DNA from: an uncultured Clostridia bacterium
GTDB taxonomy: Bacteria > Bacillota > Clostridia > Christensenellales > Borkfalkiaceae
DNA: 34,607 nucleotides
Reading direction: 5' to 3'
Assembly (NCBI GenBank): GCA_944367565.1
Contig: CALVWR010000018.1
Coordinates: forward strand, 1-34,607
How positions within the stretch are numbered: position 1 is the stretch's first letter; every line of letters starts with the position of its first letter. Under the pieces are notes generated by a model. The model worked only from the letters and a program-made list of their open reading frames with translations, searched no databases and had not been told where the DNA came from. Shown in pieces: positions 15,998 to 24,985 of this stretch. A program made the position numbers and the translations under genes.

Positions 15998-16027
15998 TTG
16001 CAATTAATGAATACTCTGTAGTATTAT
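15998..16027 (+). promoter_or_regulatory. Likely promoter of the 54-aa gene
   Basis: TTGCAA (15998-16003), 18 bp, TATTAT (16022-16027), followed by a GAAAGGAG ribosome site at 16041-16048. Weaker than the other promoters in the window. Confidence 0.45.
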
Positions 16028-16057
16028 AGAAGCAGGAACAGAAAGGAGCGCACGAAG

Positions 16058-16222
16058 GTGAAGGACGAATTGACGGATTGCAAACTGGTTTTGCCGATAA
16101 AATACGCAAACATCATTTACAGTTTCGATGAACTCGACGACGAATCGCAATCGAAGGTCTTACGTTATATGGAAACGTTGAAAACAAAGCAGATCAAGAA
16201 AGCGGAACCTTCAAAAAAGTAA
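16058..16222 (+). CDS. 54-aa hypothetical protein upstream of the ferritin-like gene
   Basis: A small gene with a GTG start, 9 bases after GAAAGGAG. It encodes MKDELTDCKLVLPIKYAN, then IIYSFDELDDESQSKVLRYM, and a Lys-rich end KTKQIKKAEPSKK. The middle looks helical and amphipathic; one cysteine; no signal peptide or membrane segment. It is 107 bases upstream of the ferritin-like protein gene and no terminator separates them, so they are probably co-transcribed. Family not recognised. Codon use is like the neighbours, which supports a real gene. Confidence 0.7.
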   Translation: MKDELTDCKLVLPIKYANIIYSFDELDDESQSKVLRYMETLKTKQIKKAEPSKK

Positions 16223-16329
16223 AAAAAAAGAGACGTACAAACGGATACGGGAAAAAAGAACAGGTTTAATTTTTCAACGCGGGGCAATAATGAAACCGGG
16301 CGCCCGAACGAGGGCAAAGGAGTGAAAAG

Positions 16330-17610
16330 ATGAACCCGTTTAAAGAAAAACCGCAAGCATTGGAGAAAGCATTTGAGAATTGGAAGAAAACGTATCCCGT
16401 ATCGTACGACAAGAACGAGACCGATCCTTACACGAAGACGCGCATCATTTTAATGAACGGAACGGAATTTGAAGCGAACTGGTGTTCGCACGAATTTGCG
16501 AGACAGGTTTGCGATAACGACCTGAAGCGGGATCTTGCGCTGGTCCGCGCCACGGAGAAGCGGCAGCAGCTGAAAAATTCGCTGTTGAAGCCCGCAGACG
16601 AAACGGTTCTGGAGCATACGATCGGATACGAGCAGCTTGCCGTGGATCTGACGGCGGAGCTTGCAAAGCGGACGGCGGACGCATATGTGAAGAAAGCGTT
16701 GGATTTTGCGTTATTGGAAGATTTTGATCATCTGTACAGGTATGCAAACGTTCTGGAATGGGAACAAGGCATCCACGCCGAGCGGCTTGTAGGCTGTTAT
16801 ACGGAGATCATGCCGGGCCGTCCGACGATCGCGCATCACCGCTATCCGACAGACAACGTAAGGCGCGGAATCGACGCGAACGCAGATTTGTTCACGAGTC
16901 TTGCGACGATGATCATCACGGCGGCGGAACAGCAGACGATGAATTATTATATGAACGTAAGCACATTTGCGAATACGGATCTGTCGCGCAGATTATATCA
17001 GGAGATCGCGCTGGTGGAAGAAGAACACGTTACGCAATACGAATCTCTGATGAACGCCGATCTTACCTGGGCGGAAATGCTGCTCTGGCACGAATATGCG
17101 GAATGTTATCTTTACTGGTCGTGCTACATGACGGAAACACACGCGCGCATCAGGGAATATTGGGAAGAAAATCTGCAGCTGGAAATCGCGCATCTGCACA
17201 AGGCGGCGGAAATTCTGAAAAAGTACGATAAGAAAGAATGGCAGCAAGTCATCGCCGACGGCACGTTCCCCGAACCGCTGTCTCTGCATGAAAATATCGA
17301 ATATGTGCGTTCCGTACTGAAGAATACGGTGCAATACACCGCCGTCGGGGAAGAATACGAAAACGTGGACAATCTTCCCGAACGCGCGCCATTTTTTGCC
17401 TTTCAGAAAAAGATCAATCCTTCGCCGAAGGATACGCCCTCGCATATGGTCATCGGATCCTATATCGGAAAGAACAAAAAGGATTACCGCTGGTGCACAA
17501 AACCCAACCCCGTAAAGGAGTTACAGGACACCTCGGCAGACAATACCGATGTGGGACGCACGCCCGGCGCGGCAAAAAGCGCGGGTTTTGCGCATATCCG
17601 CCGCGTCTGA
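16330..17610 (+). CDS. Two-domain ferritin-like/rubrerythrin-type protein
   Basis: A 426-residue soluble protein, mostly alpha-helical from residue 85 to 300. Candidate di-iron ligands are E101 (GYEQLAVDLT), E130 with H134 (LLEDFDHLYRY), E200 (AAEQQTMNYY), E230 with H233 (ALVEEEHVTQYE), E256/E258 (LLWHEYAECYLY) and E285 with H288 (LQLEIAHLHKA). The paired Glu and E-x-x-H patterns are those of ferritin-like folds, and their number suggests two four-helix bundles in tandem. This would point to iron or oxygen/peroxide handling. The C-terminal 90 residues are low in recognisable motifs. The start follows AAAGGAG. The exact family is not known to me. Confidence 0.7.
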   Translation: MNPFKEKPQALEKAFENWKKTYPVSYDKNETDPYTKTRIILMNGTEFEANWCSHEFARQVCDNDLKRDLALVRATEKRQQLKNSLLKPADETVLEHTIGYEQLAVDLTAELAKRTADAYVKKALDFALLEDFDHLYRYANVLEWEQGIHAERLVGCYTEIMPGRPTIAHHRYPTDNVRRGIDANADLFTSLATMIITAAEQQTMNYYMNVSTFANTDLSRRLYQEIALVEEEHVTQYESLMNADLTWAEMLLWHEYAECYLYWSCYMTETHARIREYWEENLQLEIAHLHKAAEILKKYDKKEWQQVIADGTFPEPLSLHENIEYVRSVLKNTVQYTAVGEEYENVDNLPERAPFFAFQKKINPSPKDTPSHMVIGSYIGKNKKDYRWCTKPNPVKELQDTSADNTDVGRTPGAAKSAGFAHIRRV

Positions 17611-17743
17611 CGATTTTAAAAGACGGGCACGCACCGCACGCGGACGACGCATACGGCCAAACGACCGGAAAAGCCGTTTTCAGGCTCAGCGATCAACCGA
17701 TCTCATGCGCGACGCGGTAAGCCGTCCGCGTCTGCCATCCGAA

Positions 17744-17790
17744 AAACAAACCGCCGCCCGCAGGCAACGCTTGCGGGCGGCGGTTTGTTT
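17744..17790. terminator. Bidirectional hairpin terminator
   Basis: Perfect 19-bp stem (17744-17762 with 17772-17790) with a 9-base loop, between the convergent ferritin-like and tpiA genes. On the minus strand the arm ends in GTTTGTTTTTC; on the plus strand in GGTTTGTTT. Confidence 0.9.
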
Positions 17791-17844
17791 AAAATTCCCC
17801 TTTTCTCCGATTCCGGACGCGGGAGAATCCGTTTTTTTATAATT

Positions 17845-18594
17845 TCAGTTTTCTTTATAATTGACGACCTTGGAAAAATCCACCGCTTTCAGCGACGCGC
17901 CGCCGATCAGACCGCCGTCGATGTTTCTCATCGCCATCAGATCTTTCGCATTGCCGGCGTTCATGCTGCCGCCGTACTGGATGCGCAGATTTTTGGCGAC
18001 TTCCTTACCGAACGTCGTGCCGACGATCCGACGGATATACCCGATCGTCGCGTTGGCGTCCTCCGCCGTGGCGGTCAGCCCCGTGCCGATCGCCCATACC
18101 GGTTCGTAAGCGACGACGACGTTTTCAAAGTTCTCGATGCCCGCAAGACCTTCCGTGATCTGTTTTTTCAGCACGCGCTTCGTGCGGTTCTTTTCCCGTT
18201 CGAGTTTGGTCTCGCCGACGCAAACGATGGGTTTGAGTCCGTTCGCCAGCGCCTGTTTTACTCGCTTATTCACGCTTTCGTCGGTCTCGCCGAAATACTG
18301 ACGGCGTTCGCTGTGTCCGATGATGACGTATTCCACGTTCAGTTCTTTAAGCATTTCCGCGCTGATTTCGCCCGTGAACGCGCCTTTATCCGCCCACGCC
18401 ACATTCTGCGCGCCGAGTTTGATCTTGCTCCCTTCCAACGCCTTGCCTACGACGGCAAGATCGGTATACGGTACGCAGACCACCACTTCCGGCTTCGATT
18501 TCGCCACCAGCGGTTTCAGTTCTTCCACCAACGCCACGGCTTCCGCCGCGGTTTTGTTCATCTTCCAGTTTCCTGCGATAATGGGTTTTCTCAT
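17845..18594 (-). CDS. tpiA: Triosephosphate isomerase
   Basis: Interconverts dihydroxyacetone phosphate and glyceraldehyde 3-phosphate in glycolysis. 249 residues, the normal length. Catalytic Lys11 in AGNWKMN, His in IIGHSERR (about 95) and Glu in AYEPVWAIGTG (about 167), plus the phosphate loop near IQYGGSMNAGNA, are all present. The start at 18594 follows AAGGAG; a TTG 24 bases further upstream has no ribosome site. It lies 30 bases after the stop of pgk in the same direction and shares its promoter. The hairpin at 17744-17790 ends the transcript. Confidence 0.97.
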   Translation of the reverse strand: MRKPIIAGNWKMNKTAAEAVALVEELKPLVAKSKPEVVVCVPYTDLAVVGKALEGSKIKLGAQNVAWADKGAFTGEISAEMLKELNVEYVIIGHSERRQYFGETDESVNKRVKQALANGLKPIVCVGETKLEREKNRTKRVLKKQITEGLAGIENFENVVVAYEPVWAIGTGLTATAEDANATIGYIRRIVGTTFGKEVAKNLRIQYGGSMNAGNAKDLMAMRNIDGGLIGGASLKAVDFSKVVNYKEN

Positions 18595-18624
18595 TTTATT
18601 CTCCTTGATGTATGACAATTGATA

Positions 18625-19941
18625 TCAGTCTTTATCGTTGAGGCAGGCAATGCCCGGCAGCACCTTTCCCTCGAAAAGCTCCAGCGACGCGCCGCCGCCG
18701 GTGGAAATGTGCGTCATTTTATCGGCAAATCCGAGTTGCTTCACCGCCGCCGCGGAATCGCCGCCGCCGATGATCGTGGTCGCGCCCTTCGCGTCGGCAA
18801 GCGCCTTCGCTACGGCGATGGTGCCCTTTGCCAGCGTGGGATTTTCAAAGACGCCCATCGGTCCGTTCCAGATAACGGTTTTCGCTTTGGAAACTTCCGC
18901 AGCAAACAATTTTTCCGTTTCCGGTCCGATATCCAGCCCCATTTCGTCGGCAGGCATATTCTTTACGGAATAAATATGCGTTTCGATCTTTGCGTCGATG
19001 GGATTCGGGAAGGATTTCGCCGTGACCGAATCGACCGGCAGAAGCAGTGTTTTGTTGAGTTCCTTCGCCTTGTTCATCATGTCCTTGCAGTATCCGATCT
19101 GCTCGTCGTCCACCAACGACGCGCCGACTTCACAACCCTGCGCTTTGAGGAAAGTATACGCCATACCGCCACCGATGACGAGCGTGTCGCATTTTTCCAG
19201 AAGGTTGGAAATGACCTTCAGTTTATCCGCGACCTTCGCGCCGCCCAGAATCGCCACGAACGGACGGACCGGATGTTCCAGCGCGTCTGCCATGACGGAA
19301 AGCTCCTTTTCGATAAGGAATCCGCATACCGCGGTCTTGACGAATCCGTATTCCACGATCGCCGCCGTGGTCGCGTGCGAACGGTGCGCCGTACCGAAAG
19401 CGTCGTTCACATAGATGTCGCAAAACGCCGCAAGTTTTTTGCAGAGCTCCACGTCGCGCTTTTCTTCGCCCGCTTCAAAACGGGTATTTTCCAGAAGGAC
19501 AACGTCGCCGTCCTTCATCGCGGCAACGGCAGCCTGCGCGCTTTCGCCGACGACGTCGGTCGCAAACACCACCTTCTTGCCGAGCTTTTCCGACAGCTTT
19601 TCCGCCACAGGACGAAGCGAATACTTCTCCTTATCCTTCATGGCTTTTTTCAGATATTCTTCCTTCGCCGCCGCCTGTTCGGACTCCGGAAGAGCGGCCA
19701 CCGCCGCCTTTTCCTTTTTATTGAGACCGAAACCCGGGGTCAGTACATTGTGCGGCTTGCCGAGATGCGAGCATAAAATCACCTTCGCACCGTGTTCAAT
19801 CAGATAATTGATGGTGGGCAACGCGCCGTCGATACGGTTTTCATCGGTGATCACGCCGTCTTTCATGGGAACGTTGAAGTCCACTCTGACAAGACAACGC
19901 TTTCCTTTGACGTCTACATCCTTGATCGATTTTTTATTCAT
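18625..19941 (-). CDS. pgk: Phosphoglycerate kinase with a loop insertion
   Basis: Makes ATP and 3-phosphoglycerate from 1,3-bisphosphoglycerate. VRVDFNVP (18-25), the substrate loop CSHLGKP (57-63), LLENTRF, the GGAKVADKL hinge and the nucleotide-site GGGDSAAAV near the end are all in place. At 438 residues it is about 40 longer than usual. The extra length lies between residues 64 and 105, a charged helical stretch including [19 protein letters not shown], inserted between SHLGKP and KYSLRPVAE. The rest looks intact, so the enzyme is probably active. The start follows GGAGGAG. Operon with tpiA; its promoter is described separately. Confidence 0.96.
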   Translation of the reverse strand: MNKKSIKDVDVKGKRCLVRVDFNVPMKDGVITDENRIDGALPTINYLIEHGAKVILCSHLGKPHNVLTPGFGLNKKEKAAVAALPESEQAAAKEEYLKKAMKDKEKYSLRPVAEKLSEKLGKKVVFATDVVGESAQAAVAAMKDGDVVLLENTRFEAGEEKRDVELCKKLAAFCDIYVNDAFGTAHRSHATTAAIVEYGFVKTAVCGFLIEKELSVMADALEHPVRPFVAILGGAKVADKLKVISNLLEKCDTLVIGGGMAYTFLKAQGCEVGASLVDDEQIGYCKDMMNKAKELNKTLLLPVDSVTAKSFPNPIDAKIETHIYSVKNMPADEMGLDIGPETEKLFAAEVSKAKTVIWNGPMGVFENPTLAKGTIAVAKALADAKGATTIIGGGDSAAAVKQLGFADKMTHISTGGGASLELFEGKVLPGIACLNDKD

Positions 19942-19977
19942 AAAAAACTCCTCCGTTTTTATTTCCGTTCACGGGAT

Positions 19978-20006
19978 ATTGTAGTAAATTATCGCCGTTT
20001 TGTCAA
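19978..20006 (-). promoter_or_regulatory. Promoter of pgk-tpiA
   Basis: On the minus strand TTGACA (20001-20006), 17 bp, TACAAT (19978-19983), 37 bases upstream of the pgk start. Lies just after the trmL stop. Confidence 0.85.
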
Positions 20007-20041
20007 ATCAATTCACTTAAAAAAAGCAAAGACGGCGGATT

Positions 20042-20527
20042 TTAACGCCGCGGGATCCGTCCCTCGCGTTTCAGGTTGGGAAAGGAAAGCTGTCTGAGCG
20101 CTTCGTACACGCCTACGCAGACGGAATTTCCCAAATTGAGCGACCTGCTTTCGTCGATCATCGGAATGCGCACGCACTCGTCGTAATGCGCGGCGAGAAG
20201 CGCCTCGGGCAAACCCTTCGTTTCCTTCCCGAAAACGAGAAAATCCCCGTCCGAATAGGAAACTTCGCTGTACGTCTTTGCCGCTTTCGTGGAAAAATAC
20301 CAGAACCGGCTGTCGCGGAACTTGTCCAGAACCTCCGCAAAAGAATCGTAATATGTGATATCCGCCAGATACCAGCAATCCAGCCCCGCACGCTTTAAGT
20401 GCTTGTCCGTCACCTCGAATCCCAACGGACGCACCAGATGCAACCTGCTGCCCGTCGCGGCGCAGGTTCTTACAATATTTCCGGTATTTTGCGGAATCTC
20501 CGGCTCAACCAGTACGATATTCAGCAT
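20042..20527 (-). CDS. trmL: tRNA (cytidine(34)-2'-O)-methyltransferase, SPOUT family
   Basis: Methylates the 2'-hydroxyl of the wobble base of tRNA-Leu. 161 residues, the expected length. Motifs of the SPOUT knot: N-terminal VEPEIPQNTGNIVRTCAATG, the middle LVFGKETKGLP and the C-terminal SAM-binding RIPMIDESRSLNLGNSVCVGVYEA. Starts with ATG after GAGGATG. It is the last gene of the spoVT-led operon, 50 bases after the nitrilase-like gene; the pgk promoter follows at once. Confidence 0.95.
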   Translation of the reverse strand: MLNIVLVEPEIPQNTGNIVRTCAATGSRLHLVRPLGFEVTDKHLKRAGLDCWYLADITYYDSFAEVLDKFRDSRFWYFSTKAAKTYSEVSYSDGDFLVFGKETKGLPEALLAAHYDECVRIPMIDESRSLNLGNSVCVGVYEALRQLSFPNLKREGRIPRR

Positions 20528-20577
20528 GATCTCATCCTCTTTTTTTCTTTGTTTTTCCTTCGCCGCACCGCTTTCCG

Positions 20578-21246
20578 CTATTGTCCCAGAAACAGTCCGC
20601 GACGCCGCGTCGTGATCTTATGATAATCCTTTACGAGTTTCAGATTGAATTCATTGATCCCCTTCCGCGAAGAATACGCCACTTCGCCGTCCACTCCCGC
20701 CGCGCTGACAAAACGTTCCGCTACCAGAAGAAACGGAACGCCGCAGGAAAACGCAGACGAGCGCGCCATGATCTCCGTCATCGGGGATACCGCGCGGTTG
20801 TAAACGCAGAGAATCAGATCGGCGTCGCACAGCGAAAGCACTTTCGCCGCTTCGGAAAAATAAACGTCGTCCGCGACGAGCAGGCCGATCCTGCCCGTAC
20901 CCGTTTCATAGACCCGAAAACTTCCGCCCGCGCGAAATTCGCTTTCGTCGAGAGAAAACGCCGCATCGGATACGCCGAGGATGCGTCCTTTGTCCGCGAT
21001 GACTGCCGAGTGCCGGAAGACGCCGTATGTATCGGTATCGCAACCCGAGATCACAACGCTGCCCGTCGCCTTGGAAAGTCCCGCCACATCGTGAAAGATC
21101 TCCGTTTTTCCTTCCAGCTCGCTCTTATAACTCACAAGTCCGAGCCCGTTGAATCCGAACGCGAGAAGATTGCATTTTCCCGTCTTTTCCAGCTTTTCCG
21201 CCCAGAATTTATTCAGATTCCCTTCCGTAATGACACATACTTTCAA
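20578..21246 (-). CDS. Nitrilase-superfamily-like protein without the catalytic residues
   Basis: A 222-residue protein with the shape of the carbon-nitrogen hydrolase (nitrilase) fold. The usual Glu-Lys-Cys triad seems lost. The Glu region reads LLAFGFNGLG. The Lys region (DAAFSLDESEFRAGG) has no Lys. The Cys region reads GLLVADDVYFSEAAK where active members have ...CYDxxFPE. It is therefore probably a pseudoenzyme with a binding or regulatory role. The start is TTG (21244-21246) behind GAGGTG. It sits between dusB and trmL in a tight leftward operon. Confidence 0.7.
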   Translation of the reverse strand: MKVCVITEGNLNKFWAEKLEKTGKCNLLAFGFNGLGLVSYKSELEGKTEIFHDVAGLSKATGSVVISGCDTDTYGVFRHSAVIADKGRILGVSDAAFSLDESEFRAGGSFRVYETGTGRIGLLVADDVYFSEAAKVLSLCDADLILCVYNRAVSPMTEIMARSSAFSCGVPFLLVAERFVSAAGVDGEVAYSSRKGINEFNLKLVKDYHKITTRRRGLFLGQ

Positions 21247-21300
21247 ATCACCGCACCTCGCTTTCGCTCATTACAGTATATTTGAAGGCTTCCCGTTTTG

Positions 21301-22236
21301 TTACCTGCTTTTGAAAAGCGCAAGAATCTCTTCCGCGGAATTGACTTTGGTAAAGGCGCACTTCCATTCCTTGTCGCAAGGAACGCCTTTGAGGTATTGC
21401 GGCATCACCTTGCGGAAATTCACCGCGATACGCCTGTCGTCAAACCGCGTTTTCAACAGTTCCAGCTGCCTTTTCACCGTTTCGTAAAGATCGAAACGGT
21501 ATTCCTGTTCGAGAATTTCGGAAAACAGATACGGCTTGGAAAGCGCGCCGCGGGCGATCATCACGCCGTCGGCACCCGTCTTGTTCATCATCGTTTCCGC
21601 GTCGGCACGGCTGAAAATCCCGCCGTTTGCGATCACGGGAATCTTTACGGAATTCTTAACGCGCGCGATCTCGTCAAAATCCACTTCCCCCGCGTAATAA
21701 TCCGGACGGTACCGTCCGTGTACGGTCAGCATCTTGACGCCGGCGCCTTCCGCCATCTTCGCAAACGCAACGGCTACGCTCTTTCCCCGTTCCGTTCCCA
21801 GACGGATCTTGACCGTGACGTTCCGCCCCGTGGAACACATCGCCGACAAAATCTTCTCCGCTTTCGGCAGATCGTTGAGCAGCGCGCTCCCCGCGCCGTT
21901 GTTGTAAATTTTCGGTACGGGACAGCCCATGTTGACGTCGACGACGTCGAAGGAAGACAGCGCTTCCTGCTGCAACGCCTCCTTCATGATCTGCGGATCG
22001 CTGCCGAAAAGCTGCACGCATCTGATTTTTTCATTCTCCGCCGTATACAGCAATTCTTTCGTCGCCTTGCTGTCATGTAACAGAGCGTTTGCACTCACCA
22101 TTTCCGTAAACGTCAGCCCCGCGCCGTACCCGATACAGATACTGCGAAACGCAAAATCGGTATACCCCGCAAGCGGCGCCAGAAATACGTTCGTTTCCGT
22201 ACAGACGTTCCCTATCTTAACGCTTTTTGGCTTCAT
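21301..22236 (-). CDS. dusB: tRNA-dihydrouridine synthase
   Basis: FMN- and NADPH-dependent reduction of uridines in tRNA D-loops. TIM barrel with NVFLAPLAGYTDFAFR at the N-terminus, the catalytic Cys in VDVNMGCPVPKI (about 100), then VKIRLG, VHGRYRPDYYAG (tRNA and FMN contacts) and IANGGIFSRADA (phosphate site). I take the ATG at 22236, giving 311 residues; a TTG at 22251 would add five. It overlaps the 3' end of mazG by 20 bases, so translation is probably coupled and the start cannot be fixed by a ribosome site. Confidence 0.93.
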   Translation of the reverse strand: MKPKSVKIGNVCTETNVFLAPLAGYTDFAFRSICIGYGAGLTFTEMVSANALLHDSKATKELLYTAENEKIRCVQLFGSDPQIMKEALQQEALSSFDVVDVNMGCPVPKIYNNGAGSALLNDLPKAEKILSAMCSTGRNVTVKIRLGTERGKSVAVAFAKMAEGAGVKMLTVHGRYRPDYYAGEVDFDEIARVKNSVKIPVIANGGIFSRADAETMMNKTGADGVMIARGALSKPYLFSEILEQEYRFDLYETVKRQLELLKTRFDDRRIAVNFRKVMPQYLKGVPCDKEWKCAFTKVNSAEEILALFKSR

Positions 22237-23041
22237 TGTAATATCTGTCAAGTTCCTCGGGGGAAAGTTCTGTCATCTCCTTGCCGTCGGCAACGACGAG
22301 TTTTTCCGTTTCGACAAACCGGGAAATAAATTTCTCCGTCGACGCCGCAAGCGCGCGCTCGCTTTCCACGCCGGAAAACCGCAGAAGATTGACCGCCGCA
22401 AACAGCAGATCGCCCCCTTCTTCCGCGATCCGCGCTTCGTCCCCCGCCCGCAGCGCTTCGGCAAATTCCTCCGTTTCTTCCTTCAGTTTTCCGAACACCT
22501 GTTCCCTGTTTTCAAATTCAAAATTGAATTTTGCCGCACGCTTTTGCACCTTTTCGGCGCGCAGAAGCGCGGGAAGACATTCGGGTACGTCCTTCACCCG
22601 ATCTCCCGCGCTCTCGAGATGTTTTTCCTTATATTTATTCTTTTCCCAAGCACGGAGCGCCCCTGCGGAATCCCGCACGCGCTCTTCCCCGAAAATGTGC
22701 GTGTGCCGCGTAATCATCTTCAAACATTCCGCGTCGATGACTTCCTGCATGGTGAAACTGCCTTCTTCTTCCCCCATCACCGCGTGAAAAACCGATTGCA
22801 AAATCACGTCCCCCGCTTCTTCCGTCATCTTTTCCGCACTTTTCTTCCGGATCGCGTCGATCAGCTCGTACGCTTCCTCGATCAGACAGATCTCAATGCT
22901 TTCATGCGTCTGCTCCCTGTCCCACGGACATCCCTGCGGCGACCGCAGAAACCGGATGATCTCCGTCAGATCGTCGAACGTGAAATGTTCTTTATTCACG
23001 ATTTGTTTTATATTTTCCGGTAAATCCCGCCTCAGTTCCAA
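22217..23041 (-). CDS. mazG: Nucleoside triphosphate pyrophosphohydrolase
   Basis: Hydrolyses (d)NTPs to monophosphates, protecting from unusual or excess nucleotides. 274 residues with two MazG-type four-helix modules. The first has GCPWDREQTHESI and the metal motifs EEAYELIDA and EEAGDVILQSVFHA; the second has LKEETEEFAEAL and EEGGDLLFAAVN. The start is TTG at 23041, seven bases after AAGGAG, and overlaps the end of the flippase gene by 50 bases. Fits the house-cleaning theme of its operon. Confidence 0.95.
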   Translation of the reverse strand: MELRRDLPENIKQIVNKEHFTFDDLTEIIRFLRSPQGCPWDREQTHESIEICLIEEAYELIDAIRKKSAEKMTEEAGDVILQSVFHAVMGEEEGSFTMQEVIDAECLKMITRHTHIFGEERVRDSAGALRAWEKNKYKEKHLESAGDRVKDVPECLPALLRAEKVQKRAAKFNFEFENREQVFGKLKEETEEFAEALRAGDEARIAEEGGDLLFAAVNLLRFSGVESERALAASTEKFISRFVETEKLVVADGKEMTELSPEELDRYYNEAKKR

Positions 23042-24425
23042 TCTGCTTCTCCTTTCCGACCAAACCTTCGTCCTCCCGCCGCGCCCGCTCCGGGAAAGAT
23101 CCGCGTTTGTTCCGATATACCTTTATACTATACAGCAAATTGAAGAGAACCGCAACAAAATAACACACATTTAAGGAAATCGCCGCGCCGTATATGTGCA
23201 TCTGCGCATTCGGCAACAGAAGAATTTCCAGCAAAACCTTCGCCGTAACGCCGACGCCCATACCGATAAGCGGCAGATATGCCCGTCCCCGCGCCACCAG
23301 CATGGAATTGACCGTCTGCAAAAGCGACATCAGCACGATACACGGCGCAAGCAGTTGCAGAAGGCGCATCGCCGTATCCTTTTCGTTCGGCGGCAGAGAG
23401 AAAAACAGCACCCGCACGATCAGCCGCGGCATCAGGAAGCAAACGCACGCCGCAAGAAGGGAAAGTCCCGCCGTGAGATAAAGCGCAAAGCGCGGATTTT
23501 CTCCGCCCGCAAGATGCGGTACCGCTGCGGCGGCGATGCCGTAACAAAGCGATACGGGAAGATTGATCACCGACATCACGCCTCCGGAAAAGAGGCCGTA
23601 AAGCATTGTGGCGCTTTGCGTATACTTTCCGAGAATATTGAGAATCAGAAAGCTGTCCACCGCTTGCGAAAACGGCAAAATAACGCCGACAAGCGTGACG
23701 GGCAGACAGATTTTTATAATATTTTTCAGCGATTCCGCCGCCGTCGCTTTTTGCGGAAAATCGCCGCACGCTTTCCAGTATCCGCGTTTTCTGCCCCGGC
23801 GATATACGATGAAAAGCTGCAACAGCGCCGCAAGCTCGCTGAGCGTCACGGCAGCGGCGGCGCCCGCCGCCGCTGCCGCGACGTCGGGAAGAAGCGCCGC
23901 CGCAAGCGACAGTCCCGCCGCAAGTTTGACGCCCTGTTCGACGATCTGCGATAACGCCGAAGGCGCCATCTTCATATAACCTTGAAAATATCCGCGGAAA
24001 CACGAAAGCAACGCGACGAAAAGCACCGCCGGCGCGAGAGCGACGTATGCGCCGCCCGCCGATTCGTTTCCCTGTAAGCGCGCAAGCGGCGCGGCAAACA
24101 GCGCCATGGCAAGCGATGCCGCGCCGCCGAGCACCGCCATGGCGAAAAGTGCGGTCTTCAGCAATGCCGGATTTTTATATTCTTCTCCCTTGGCGACGTT
24201 TTCAGAAACGAGTTTGCTCAGACCGCACGGCAACCCCGCTCCGGCAAAATCGAGCAGAATACAGTAAACGGGAAAAACCATCTGATATAACCCGAGTCCG
24301 ACACCGCCCAGAAGATTGGTCAACGGGATCCGATAAATCGCCCCCAGCAGCTTTGCGCCAAAGTTCCCGGCGGAAAGAATCGCCGCGTTTCCCAGAAGAC
24401 TTTTTTCAGTTGATTTTCCGCGCAA
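22992..24425 (-). CDS. spoVB: Oligosaccharide/lipid II-type flippase, SpoVB family
   Basis: A 477-residue integral membrane protein of the MOP/MviN-like superfamily with about 14 hydrophobic segments. The start region LLGNAAILSAGNFGAKLLGAIYRIPLT is typical of SpoVB-type proteins. The family moves lipid-linked sugars across the membrane, in sporulating Bacillota for spore cortex peptidoglycan. The start is a TTG at 24425, inside the end of spoVT (20-base overlap), and lacks an obvious ribosome site, so coupling to spoVT is likely. Ala-rich around residue 185-200. The C-terminal 40 residues are charged. Confidence 0.88.
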   Translation of the reverse strand: MRGKSTEKSLLGNAAILSAGNFGAKLLGAIYRIPLTNLLGGVGLGLYQMVFPVYCILLDFAGAGLPCGLSKLVSENVAKGEEYKNPALLKTALFAMAVLGGAASLAMALFAAPLARLQGNESAGGAYVALAPAVLFVALLSCFRGYFQGYMKMAPSALSQIVEQGVKLAAGLSLAAALLPDVAAAAAGAAAAVTLSELAALLQLFIVYRRGRKRGYWKACGDFPQKATAAESLKNIIKICLPVTLVGVILPFSQAVDSFLILNILGKYTQSATMLYGLFSGGVMSVINLPVSLCYGIAAAAVPHLAGGENPRFALYLTAGLSLLAACVCFLMPRLIVRVLFFSLPPNEKDTAMRLLQLLAPCIVLMSLLQTVNSMLVARGRAYLPLIGMGVGVTAKVLLEILLLPNAQMHIYGAAISLNVCYFVAVLFNLLYSIKVYRNKRGSFPERARREDEGLVGKEKQIGTEAGFTGKYKTNRE

Positions 24426-24945
24426 GGAACGTCGCCCCCAACTGTAACAGCTTCACGTCGCCGCCGTCAAACACCGCTTCTTTGCGTTCGTCGAGCAGGA
24501 CCAGTCCTCCCGCCGCCTCTCCGTCGTGTAGCACGGGGACGATCACCTGACTGCAATACCTTTCCGCGCCCCGTACCACGGGCACCGCATTTCCGGTGTC
24601 TCCGTTAATCAGCACGCTTTTCCGTTCTTCAAGCCGTTCGATGTATTGCGCAAGCAGCGGCGCACCGACAAATTCGGCAAGTTTTTCGTCGGATACGCAG
24701 ATCACCTTTTCCCGATCGGTCAGCATACACGCCTTCCCCGTGATCAGTCCCGTTGCCCGCACAAATTCCGCTCCCTCCGATTCCAACCCTTCCACCGGAG
24801 AATATTTGCGCAGAATCAACGCGCCTTTTTCCGTGAATATTTCCATCGGCGTCCCCACGCCGATCCGCAATGTCTTCCTCAGTTCCATGGGGATAACCAC
24901 TCTGCCCAGTTCGTCCACCCGCCTGATAATTCCCGTTGCTTTCAT
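24406..24945 (-). CDS. spoVT: Stage V sporulation protein T, AbrB-type regulator
   Basis: A transcription factor with an N-terminal AbrB/SpoVT swapped-hairpin DNA-binding domain (MKATGIIRRVDELGRVVIP, then ELRKTLRI) and a C-terminal GAF-like domain from about residue 55. 179 residues, the same length as the Bacillus protein (178). There it controls late forespore genes. The start at 24945 follows AAAGGAGAAA. Unlike the sporulation-specific control known in Bacillus, here it is led by a perfect vegetative promoter with a repressor operator. It heads an operon of housekeeping genes. Confidence 0.93.
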   Translation of the reverse strand: MKATGIIRRVDELGRVVIPMELRKTLRIGVGTPMEIFTEKGALILRKYSPVEGLESEGAEFVRATGLITGKACMLTDREKVICVSDEKLAEFVGAPLLAQYIERLEERKSVLINGDTGNAVPVVRGAERYCSQVIVPVLHDGEAAGGLVLLDERKEAVFDGGDVKLLQLGATFLARKIN

Positions 24946-24985
24946 ACATTTTTCTCCTTTCCTTTTTCCCTTAGCGTTTGCAAAA

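Noticed and set aside
16288-16323. Tiny 11-codon frame upstream of the ferritin-like gene, as a leader peptide
   Set aside because: Has no ribosome site and no amino-acid bias; no evidence for attenuation.
16165-16356. 63-residue minus-strand frame over the 54-aa gene
   Set aside because: The plus-strand 54-aa gene has a strong ribosome site and codon use; the minus frame has neither.
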